Below, piece after piece: positions 1-10,300 of a stretch of DNA of 48,829 nt. A program made the position numbers and the translations under genes. The first letter of the stretch is position 1. Each line of letters opens with the position of its first letter. This DNA comes from Rhizaria sp. SCN 62-66. Taxonomy: Eukaryota > Rhizaria, unplaced. The notes below the pieces were generated by a model, which saw nothing but the letters and a program-made list of their open reading frames with translations, was not told the DNA's origin and did no database searches. The stretch covers positions 1 through 48,829 of the forward strand of contig MEDY01000218.1 of NCBI GenBank assembly GCA_001724265.1, read 5' to 3'.

Positions 1-259
1 CGATCATCCGCCCGTCGCGCGAGAAGGCGATGCCCTGCGCCCAGGCGCCGACCGGCGCGCGGGCCACTTCGTGCAGGCGTCCGCGCTCGATGCGCAGGAT
101 CACCAGTTGCGCCTGCCCGCGCAGCGGATCGCCGTCCCGCCGGGCCGACCCGTTGTGGATCGTCACCGCGACGTGGCGATTGTCAGGGCTGACCTGGATC
201 CCTTCGGGGGTCGCCCCGACGCTGACCGTGTCCACGGTGAGGAACGGCTCGCGCTGGAG
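1..259 (-). CDS. Bacterial-like beta-propeller fragment fused in frame to GCSH, open at window edge
   Basis: Reading the minus strand from 259 to the edge gives about 86 residues with no stop, in the same frame as the GCSH exon before it. It does not resemble the end of any H protein. Instead it reads like blades of a bacterial YVTN/lactonase-type propeller: TPEGIQVSPDNRHVAVTI, then later GAWAQGIAFSRDGRMI, both of the 'G-I/A-x-S-x-D-x-R' kind. The change is abrupt at about 259/260, with no splice signal there. The likeliest explanation is a chimeric join (bacterial contaminant at a contig end); a real gene fusion is less likely. The fragment has neither start nor stop in the window. Confidence 0.55.
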
Positions 260-723
260 GTTGATGAGGGAGACGGTGTCAGCGAGCGCCTCGTTGATCT
301 TGAGGACCTCGCCGTTGACGGGAGAGTAGACGTCACTGGCAGACTTGGTCGACTCGACGGCACCGAAGGAGCTGCCCTTGGTGACCTCAGCGCCCTATAA
401 AAAAAGGTAGAACGGGTATTGAATACGGTGAGTTGTGAGAGATTAGGAATGAGATCGTCTAGGAGAGCGGTGGTGGAAAGCGACAAAGTTTGAAAAAACA
501 AACGTACAACGGCAGGAAGGTCGCAGTAGACGAGCTCGCCGAGGGCCTCCTGAGCGTAATTGGAGATGCCAACAACACCGCTCTTCTTGTCACCGGAAAC
601 CTTGATGTACTCGTGGTCCTTAGAGTAGAAGGTAGCCATGGAACGCTGGGAAACAACGTTCACGAGGCCAGCGCGGGAAACGGTGGAGGCGGCCTTAACA
701 GCAGAGCGACGGACAGCGAACAT
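260..723 (-). CDS. GCSH: Glycine cleavage system H protein, mitochondrial, C-terminally broken
   Basis: Lipoyl carrier of the mitochondrial glycine cleavage complex; it shuttles the aminomethyl group from P to T and is reoxidised by L protein. Two exons: 508-723 and 394 downward, with a 113-bp phase-0 intron at 395-507. Residues 1-29 are Arg/Ser/Ala-rich without acids, a transit peptide. The mature part has the family signatures FYSKDHEYIKV, VGISNYAQEALGELVYCDLP and, across the splice, FGAVESTKSASDVYSPVNGEV, where Lys89 is the expected lipoylation site. Homology stops after LIN (residue 117); the family's last 40 or so residues (Gly-Trp motif and C-terminal helix) are missing, replaced by the unrelated fragment at 1-259. 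Identification is secure; whether the locus is truly broken depends on the junction. Confidence 0.9.
395..507 (-). other. Intron of GCSH (113 bp, phase 0)
   Basis: Donor GTACGT directly after the Val codon of ...CDLPAV; acceptor TTTTTTTATAG before GGC GCT GAG. Removing it restores the continuous H-protein motif LPAV-GAEVTKG. Confidence 0.9.
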
Positions 724-1349
724 ATCTACTGTAGAACATTACAAACAAAAACAACAAGCATGGAAAATTAAGTAAGAATGAGATCGGTGCAATACAATCC
801 CAATAAGTTTAAACAGAACAAAATCATTGTCTCTACACCCTCAAACAATGGCAGACTTTCGGGCTCGTCATGCGGGCCCTGTCCCCACCCCCTTACCACA
901 CACCACAGACCGTGGGCAGCCACTCGCCAATCCTACCAAACACGAATACAGGCGAGCGAGAAAAACGTTATAAAACTGTCAGAATAGGCTACATTGCAAG
1001 TAGAATTGCTCAGTTCAAGGACGACAATGTAGTGTAGTGAATATAGAATCTATTGAAAAAATAATATAACTTGAAACAGGTCAAAAACAAACAGCAAAAC
1101 AAACATCTACAAGAAAGGCTTGGTATCCAAAAGTGTTTCAAAGAGCCTCGCACGCCACCGGCCGAGGCCAGCAACGACGAAGCAGGACCCTGTGGCGCAA
1201 CAACGGGCGCGACAAGATTTAAATCAGACATAAAGCAACACCGAGAGCTGTTTTCGCTTCAATGTGCAAAGTTAAGACGAAAACACATGACATGAGTTTC
1301 CACAATCAAAAATTGCTCCCAAAGCAAGAGATACCCGGCGCGATCGCCC
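724..1349. other. Intergenic: 3' side of the transferrin-like gene and upstream side of GCSH
   Basis: Mostly AT-rich spacer between two minus-strand genes in tandem. The part near 1349 should be the 3' UTR of the giant gene, the part near 724 the GCSH promoter and leader. A GC-richer patch lies at about 1140-1215. No RNA gene or conserved reading frame was recognised. Confidence 0.5.
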
Positions 1350-4300
1350 TTAGACGGCGCCCGCGAGCGCGAGCAGCGCGGCGGCGACGGCAAACAGGGC
1401 GGCGCCGGCGGCCGGCGCGGCGCCGCGCGCGGCGGCATTGCTCTCGCTCACGCCCGCGCAGTGCTGCGGCGGAACGGAGTAGCAGTAGGGCTTGGTGAAG
1501 TCCGGCTCGACGACGGAGCGTGCGTGGCAGCTGAGGAACTTGTCGAAGCCCGGGAGCGCGCCGACAAACATGTCCTCCAGGTCCTGCAGCACGGCCTGCG
1601 TGGCGGCCGCGGAGCCGGGCTCCAGGTCCGCGGGCGGCGGTGCCACGGCCTGCATGCCGCCATTGTTGTTGAGCAGAGCCAACAGCGGCGGGTTGAGGTT
1701 CAGCGAGCGCAGCGTGGCGGCCAGCGCGACGCGGCCCGCGGCCGTCAGCGAATTGGGCCGCACCATGAACACGGACCCGGGCGCCGTGGTGCGGCCGGCG
1801 ACGGAGGACGTGGTGAGCTGCGAGACCGTGCCCAAGCGCGCGGCGGGGAGCAGGTCGCACCACGAGGGCCGCACGCCCGCGACGACGATGTCGCCCACGC
1901 GGCCTGCCTTGCTGTACGGCGTGTTCGCGCCCGTGCCGCAAATGTTGTCGTAGGTCGTGTTGCGCACGAAAGCGACCTCGCACGCGCGCTCGGCGAGCCC
2001 GCGGAGGGCGCCGATCTCGCCCGCGTAGCGGTTGTAGCGGGAGCACGTGAGGACGGGTGTCGTCGTCGACGCCGGGACAGACACCACGGGGCCCGTCGCT
2101 GGGCTCTTGACCGTGATGAAGGACGAGTTGAACGTCGCGGGGCCCGCCTCGGAGAAGCACAGGTCGCACAGCCCCGTGTCCCGGTCGTTGTCGGGCGGCG
2201 CGCACGACGCCTTGAAGAAGCCGCGCATGGCCGCGACGAGCGGGCTGTGGCACGCGTCCACGACGGTTTGGCTCGCGTCGGTGACGGGCGCCGTGTCGAC
2301 GTCGAAGCCGGTGTCGGTGCTCTCGCTGCGCGCCCACGCCATCGCGAGCAGCGACGCTGAGGCCGAGAAAGAGGCGTGGCAGGACCGGAGCCCGCGTAGG
2401 TCGGCGAAGGTCGTCGTCGCCGGGTTGGTCGGGAACGGGCCCGCGACGTCCACGCCCGTGGGGTCCGTGGTGCGGTACAATGCCACCGTGTGCACGATCT
2501 CGTCCTGCGCGGACGACAGCAGCGAGTCGTCCAGTGCGGCCAGCTTCGCCGTGGCCGTGAACGCGGCCTTGGCGCCACCGGCCAGCGCGGCCGCGGCCGC
2601 GGCTTCGTAGCGCGCCCACCCCGCGTCGGCGCGGCGCTGGGCGCGCGTGAGGCTCATCACGGCGTCCGCGACGGCCGCCACAGGCGCAGCCGGCATCGCC
2701 GTGGCCGGGGCAGCCGCGCGAGACTCGGAGGCGGCGCTCGCAGAGGTAGCGAAGCCCGAGGGGTCGATGTCGGCGACTGCGCCGACGATGCTCGCGCGGT
2801 CGTTGACGGTGTCGGAGTAGGCCTCGGAGCCCTCGAGCGCGAAGACGGTGAGGCCGAGGCGCAGCGCGGCCAGCACGGCGGTGCCCGAGTCGACGGCGAC
2901 GACGTCGGTGAGTCCGCGGTACACGTCCAGGAAGGACGCCGAGAGCGCCGAGGCGCCGCCGACCGAGGCCTCCTCGGAGATGGTCTGCGGCACCGCGGCC
3001 TCGAGCGTGACGAGCGCGTTGGTCGAGGCGAGGAACTGGCCCAGGAGCAGCGCCTGCGACGGCAGCAGCGAGCGCGCGACGCCGAACCGGATCGGGTCGG
3101 CAGACGTGCCGATGCGCGTGTTGGCGCAGTCGGTGGGCGGGTAGTTGCCGGTGACCGTGTTGCCGTCGCCCCACACGCACGCGCCCTCGGCCGCGCAGGC
3201 CACGGTGGCGTTGACGCCCGCCATGGTCTGCACGCGCGTGTAGTAGCTGCCCACGGAGAGGTGCGTGTACATCGCCTGCTGCAGTCCCGTGAATGCGTTG
3301 GAGCCGAAGTTAGCGCTGCCCATGCTCGTGATGGAGCCCGCGGCCGAGCCGTCGGGCGTGGCCATGCCCGTCGCCAGCGGCTCATACCGCCGAAGCATTG
3401 CCATGTAGGTCCCGTTACCCGAAGACCAGAAGCTCGTGAGCGCGATCTGCAGCTGCGCCGCCAGCGCCGCGCCGAACGAGTCGGTGCGAATCAAGAAGCC
3501 CGCTGAGGGCACCACGGGCGCGGGCTTCTGCGCGTCGGCAAAGAACTCGGCCAGCGGGACCACGTTGCGCCACGACACGCCGTTGGCGCACCACGTGGGC
3601 GCCGTGTAGCCCGTTCGCGGCTGGCACGCGCGCGCCAGAGCGGTACGCTCGGCGACAGCGACGTCGCACACGCCGTCGAGCAGCCCGCGCAGTGCGCCTT
3701 GCGTCGACGCGTAGCCGTTGCGCGCGGAGCAGTCTTGGCGGCCGACGGCGGGGCAGATAGAGCAGCGGCCCACGTTGCCGGTCTCGCGCGGCGGCGAGCA
3801 GGTGCGGAAGAAGAGCCCGTCGACCATGGCCTGGTAGGGGCTCGTGCACGAGTCGGCGGGCTGGCCGGTGGGGTAGGCCGCGTTGCCGCCGGCCTCTTCA
3901 AACGCGAGCTGCAAGCGCAGACTGGCCGTGGAGAGCGTGCGCCCCCACTCGAGCGCGGCCGTGGTGGGCGCCGAGAGCAGCTCGCCGGTGCACGCGCGGA
4001 AGCCGGCGAGCTGGTTGAGCGTGGTGAAGCCCGACGCCGCGCGCACAAACGCGACCACCTCGCTCTGTGGCTTCGACGCGGGCTGCAGCGCCGCCGCCAC
4101 GTCGTAGTCGGTCGTCTGCGACAGCGCGGCGACCGAGAGCATGACGGCGCCCTGGAGGCGCCAACCGAGGTAGCCTGCGAAGGCGTCTCCCCAGACGACG
4201 TCGGCGGCATAGGTCTGGAGCGCCACGAGCGGGGTCGACGACGCGCGCACGGCGCGCAGCCGCAGCGTCGAGCTGGGTGTCGAGCTGCCGGGCGCGGCCA

Positions 4301-7300
4301 CGGTGTCGAAAAAGTCCTGGTAGGCCGCGAGCTGCTCGTCCGTGGTGAGCTCGGGGACGCCCACGCGGATCTCGCCCTGCAGCACGACGATCGACAGCGA
4401 CGTGGTGACCGAGCCACCGGTGTTAGCGCCAGTGATGGTGTAGGTCACGGCCGTCTGCGAGCGGCGCGGCGTGCCGGCGATGACGCCCGTGGTCGCGTTG
4501 AGAGTGAGCCCCGTGGGCAGCGCGGGCAAGACCGAGTACTCGCGGATGGGCCCGCCAGTGGTGTCGACGACGGGCACCAGCGCGGTGATCGCGGAGCCGG
4601 TATAGTACGTCGCCTGCGGGATCGTCTCGGCCGCCGCGAAGGCCGCAGTCATGCGGCCCACGGAGGCCGGCAGCAGTGACAGCAGGCCAGCCCCCACGGC
4701 CGCGGCCGCGGTCGACGCCGCGGCAGCGAAGCCGCCGCTGCCGAAAACGTCGCCGGCGCCGTGCACCTCGAGCGCCGAGTCAGCAGCCGCTGCAACGGCC
4801 GCGGGTGAGACGGAGGAGGGCGCGGAGGCGCGCGTGGCGCGCGGCGCGGCGGCGGCCTGGAGCGCGAGCGCGTCGGCGGGCAGCACGTAGTAGAAGCCCG
4901 CGGGCGGGCGGTCCAGAATGGTGATGTTGACCGTCTGTGTGTAGGTCCCGCCGCCGTTGCGGCACGTCACGGTGTAGGTTGTGAGGGTCTGCGCCACAGT
5001 GGGGTGGCCACGGAAGGCACCGGTGGTGGTGTCGAAGGTGACGCCCGCGGCCAGCGTCGAGGCCAGCGGCGTGATAGCGCAGGAGCGGATCGGGCCTGCG
5101 GTCGGCATGGGCAACGCGACGGGCGCGTTGGTCACCATGCGCGTGCCGTCGGCGATCGCGTAGTAGTCGGGGTACGCGTACGTGAAGGACGGCGGCGTCT
5201 CGGTGGTGAAGGGCCACGCGTTGGCGACGAGTCCCGGGAAAAAGTTGCCGGCCAGGTCGACGATGGCGTAGGGGTCGACGACGACGTAGACCTGCGTGGC
5301 GGCGGGCAGGTCCCACGGCGGCCAGATGTCGAGCGTGTCTGCCGCGGGCTGTTCCACGTTAGCCGTCACTGTGAGGTCGATGCGCGAGATGAGCACGTTG
5401 TCCGCCGCGCGGTACACCGTCACGAAGCGGCGCGTCGAGTTGGCGGGCGTCGAGCCGGGCAGCGAGGGCTGCGCCGCGCGCGCCTGAGCGTCGGTCGCGG
5501 GCAACACGGCCTCCGAGAAGACCATGATGAGCGATGTGAAGATGTCGACGTGCGTGGCGTTGACGGCGGGCGACAGTGTCAGCGCAGAGGGCGGCGTAAA
5601 GTCGCCGACTGTGAAGTTCCAGCCGCTGTGCGCGTAGGCCACGCCCGTGCCGAAGCCCTTGAATGTGTTGCCGGCGAGGTCCGCGAAGGCGTAGACGGTG
5701 GGGCCCGCCGAGACGGTGATGCGCACAAAGGTGAGCTCGGGCAGCAACGTGGTGACCGACACGGAGACGCTCTTAGTGCCGTTGCCGGTCACCAGCGACG
5801 AGTTGCCCAGAGAGACCGTGGCGAGCGTGGCGCCAGTCGCGCCCGTGCCGGTGACGAGCGAGACCGTGAGCTCGCCGGCCGTGTTGACCAAGACCGGCTC
5901 GTCGAAGGTCAGCACCAGCACGGGCTGCTGCGGCGCGTTGGTGGACCGTGTGGCGGGCACCAGCGCCGTGATCTGCGGCGGCGTCAGGTCCACGGTGGTG
6001 AAGCTCCACGCGGCGCACGTGGTGACGGCCTCGAAGGTGTTGCCGACGGCGTCGCGCACCACGCCGGCGTCGATGAGCACGCAGAAGACGGTGCTGTCGG
6101 TCAGCGGCTCGTTGCCGTAGTTGGCCGTGATCAGCGTGATCTGCAGCGTGGTCGAGCCAAAGCCCGAGGCCGCGGCGGCCGCGATGGCGCGCACGACAAT
6201 GCCGTCGCTCTGGCGCACGACGCGGTAGTAGGCCGACACCGCCGAGGTCGAGTACACCACCTCGGTGAAGGTGATGGTCAGGTTGGTGTTGACGGCGACC
6301 TGCACAGCCGCGTTCGCGGGCACGGTGACCGAGAGCTGCGGCGGCGTGAAGTCACCGGTGCGGAACGCCCAGTCCGTGGTGGCGCTGTAGCCGGCCCACG
6401 CGTTGCCGGCCAGGTCCGTGACGCAGCCGCTGTCGGCGAGCACGTAGTACTGGGTCAGGTCGAGCAGACGCGTGTTGAGCAGAAAGCCCAGCGTGGCGGT
6501 GCCCTGGCCCGAGATCGAGGGCGAGAGCGCCGTGCACTGCACCGAGTCCGCGAGCGAGTTGTCGCTGGCCAGGTAGAAGCGCACCGAGCCCGTGGCCGAG
6601 GCGGGCACGGTGACCAGCTCGGAGAAGACGAGGAAGTACGAGCCTGACACGGGCGCGGCCTGCGAGCCCGAGGCCGGAACCTGAGTGATGACGTACGGTG
6701 GCGTCGTGTCCACCGTGGTAAAGTACCACTGCCCCGACGTCGTGCCCAGGTAGCCGTTGCCGTACGCGTCCTGCCAGGTCCCCGCCGCGATCACAACGGT
6801 CAGCACCGCCGAGTCTGGCCACAGCGCGGGCGAGTTGCTCACCGTGATCTCGGTCGTGCCCGACCCCGTCACCGCCGCAGACGGCACCGCGATTGCGGCC
6901 AGCAGCGCGCCAGTCGCGTTGTTGAACACGCGCACCGAGCCCGACGCGTCGTTGACCAGCTTGTTGAAGGTAAGCAGCAGCGTGGCGTTGAGCGCGATGT
7001 TCACGGCGCCGATGGGCGGCACGTAGGTCACGACCGCGGGGGGGGTGAAGTAGCCCGTGGTGAACTTCCAGCTGGTCGACGAGAGGAAGCCGGCGAAGTA
7101 GTTGTTGGAGGCGTCGCTGATGGCCGAGGAGGGGACCGTGACGTAGAATAGCGTGCCCTCGGCCAGCGTGCCCGAGAGCGGCACCGACAGCGTCGCCGAG
7201 CCCGTGCCCGTGGCCGTGGACAACTGGATCGTCTGCACTGCCGCGCCCGAGGACGCGAGGAAGATGGTCAGCACGCCGCCGCGCGTGTACACGGGCTCGT

Positions 7301-10300
7301 CGAAGGTCAGCACCAGCGGCGCCGTGGTCGAGGCCCCCGTGGAGGCGTTGGCCGGCGTCAGCGATGTGATCACGGGCGGGGTGTTGTCCTGCACCGTCCA
7401 GTACCACGTCGTGGTCGCGGTGACGCCCGCGAAGGCGTTGCCGGCCAGGTCCACGACGGCGCCCGGCGAGATGAGCACGTAGTACTTGGTGAGATCCGCG
7501 AGCGACACGGTCATCTGCACCATGAGCTGCGTGCCAGAGTTGGTGCTCGACTGCGCGGCACCAACGAGAGTGACCGCCGAGGACGCGACCAAGAAGGTCT
7601 CGATGACTGCGCTGTCGTTGGCGCGGTAGACGGTGATGACGGGCCCCGTGGCGTTGGTCGCGTCGGTGGTCTTGACGACGGCCTCGCTGAAGGTCATCAG
7701 CAGCGTCGGCAGCGGGCCCACAGTGGTGGACGCCACCGTGGGCTGCACCGAGGTCAGCGTCGGCGGCGTGAAGTCGCCCGTGCGGAACGGCCACGCCGTG
7801 GCGCCCAGCAGCCCGGGGAAGACGTTGCCCGAGGCGTCGGCGAGCGCAGCAGAGGAGACGGTGATGTAGTACTTGGTCTGCTCCAGCAGCGTCGAGTGCG
7901 CGATGCGCAGCGTGTCGTTGGTTAGCGTCGTCGTCGCGAGCGTCAGCGACGGCGAGGGCACGGTGAAAGCGTTGACCGTAGCGCCCGTGGCCTGGAGGAA
8001 CACGGTCACCACGCCGCCCGTGCGCAGCACGATCAGCTCATCGAACACCAGCGTCGCGGGCCCGCCCGTGGACGCGGAGGTCGCGCCCACCGCGGGCAGG
8101 TAGACGATGACGCGCGGCGGCGTGAAGTCGCCCGTGGAGAAGGGCCAGCGCTCCTTGCTGGCGATGCCGGCGAACCAGTTGCCGGCCATGTCGGCGAAGG
8201 CGTCGGCATCGATGAGCACGTAGTACTTGGTCGAGTCAGCCAGCAGCATGTTGGGGTTGATGTCCACCGTGTGTGTGCCCGCGTACGTCGTCTGCGTCAC
8301 CAGCGGCGAGTCGGCGCGGATCTGCGTCACCAGCGTGTTGTTGTTGTACGTGTACAGCTTGATGTACCCCGTGCCGTACGTGACGGGCTCGTTGAACACG
8401 ATGACCAAGTGTGTGTCGACGGCGTTCCCGGTCGAGTTCTCCCGCGGCACAACCTCGATAATCACCGGCGGGTCCGTGTCGATCGTGGTGAAGTACCACT
8501 GCGACGCCGTCGTCGTGCCCACGTAGTAGTTGCCGCTGGCGTCCGCGAACGAGTCCGAGGACACGAGCACGTACAGCCGCGTCGACGACGGCAGCGCCGC
8601 GGAGGGCGTGATCACCACGGTCATCGACCCGGAGCCCGTGACCGCGCTGGACGCGGTCTGGATCGTCTCGACGAGCGCGTTGGTGTCGCTCTTGTAAATG
8701 GCGATCTTGCCGGTCGAGTTCGCGTGGACGTACACGACCTCGTTGAACGCGATCGACAGCGTCGCGTTGACGGCGACGCCGGTGGCGGCAACCGCGGGCG
8801 TGAAGGTCGTCACCAGCGGCGGCGTCGTGTCGATCGTGGTGAACGTCCACTCGGTCGTGTTGGTGATGCCCGCGAAGGGCCGGCCGAGCGAGTCCTCAAA
8901 GGCGTTAGGGGACACGAGCACGTACAGCGTGGCCAGCTCCGGCAGCGCTGTCGCGGGCGTAAGCGTGATCACGGCCGTGCCAGACCCGGTGACCTGGCTC
9001 GACGCCACGTCGATGCGCTGGACGAGCGTGCCGGCTAAGGCCCCCGTGGCGTAGTAGATGGACGTGTACAGCCCGCCCGTCGCACGCGGCCGCACGACCT
9101 TGCTGAAGGTGATGCGGAGCACCGAGCCCTTCTGGACGTCGGTGGCGCCGGGTACGGGGTAGAGCGCGGTATAGTAGGGCGGCGTCTTGTCGCCCGTGGT
9201 GAAGGACCATGTCGCGACCGAGGTGACACCCGCGAAGGCGTTGCCCGAGAGGTCGAGCACGGTGCCCGCCGAGATGAGCACGGAGTACTGCGTCAGGTCC
9301 ACGAGAGCCACGCTGCGCGGGACCGTCACGGTCGCGGTGCCCCAGCCGGTGGCGTTGACCGTGGCCAGGTTGATGGTCTCGACCAGGACCTCGTCGCTTC
9401 GGCGGACGATGCGCAGCGTGCCCGCCGTGGAGGGCCCCGCCACGACGGGCTCGCTGAAGGTCATCACCAGAGGGTCCAGCAGCGCGACGTCGACGGCGCC
9501 CGCAGCGGGGACCGTGGCCACCAGCACGGGCGGCGTCGTGTCCACCGTCAGGAACGTCCAGGCAGTCGCAGTCAGGAAACCCGGGTGGTAGTTGTTGGCG
9601 GCGTCGCGGAACACCGTGGAGCCGAAGTTGACGTAGTACCGCGTCGCCTGCAGCAGGTCCGCCGAGAGGCCGATGGGCAGCGAGAGGATCTGCGTGCCCT
9701 GGCCCTGCACGGCAACTGTGGCGACGTCGACCGAGGCAACCACGGAGCTGTCCGAGGCGCGGCGCAGGTAGATGAGTCCCGTGCCCACCCAGACGGGCTC
9801 GTCGAAGGTGATGGCGTAGGTGCGGATGGTGATGTCCACGTTGACGCCGTTGAGCGGCGGGGAGGCCGAGACTATCACGGGCGGGTCGTCGTCGCGAGTC
9901 GTGAAGGTCCACGCCGTGGGCACAGACAGCCCCGCGAAGGCGTTGCCGGCCAAGTCCGTGAAGGCGTCGGCCGCGACCAGCACGTAGACCTTGGTGAGCG
10001 AAGGCAGGCGCACCGAGGGCTGCACGGTCAGCGTGGACGTGTTGGCGCCCGCGAAGTAGCGCGCCTCGATCGTGTACAGCAGCGAGTTGTTAGCGAAGGT
10101 GTAGACCGAGACGAGGCCGGTGCCGTTGTTCGCGGCCCGCGCGAGCACGGGCTCCGAGAAGATCATCGTGAGGCGCGTGGCCGTGGGGACCGAGGTCGAC
10201 AGCGACGCCGGGTCCGTCGCGATCAGCGTCGGCGGCGTCGCGTCGGCCGTGCGGAACCGCCACGTGCCGTTGCCGGTGAAGCCCGCGAACACGTTGCCTG

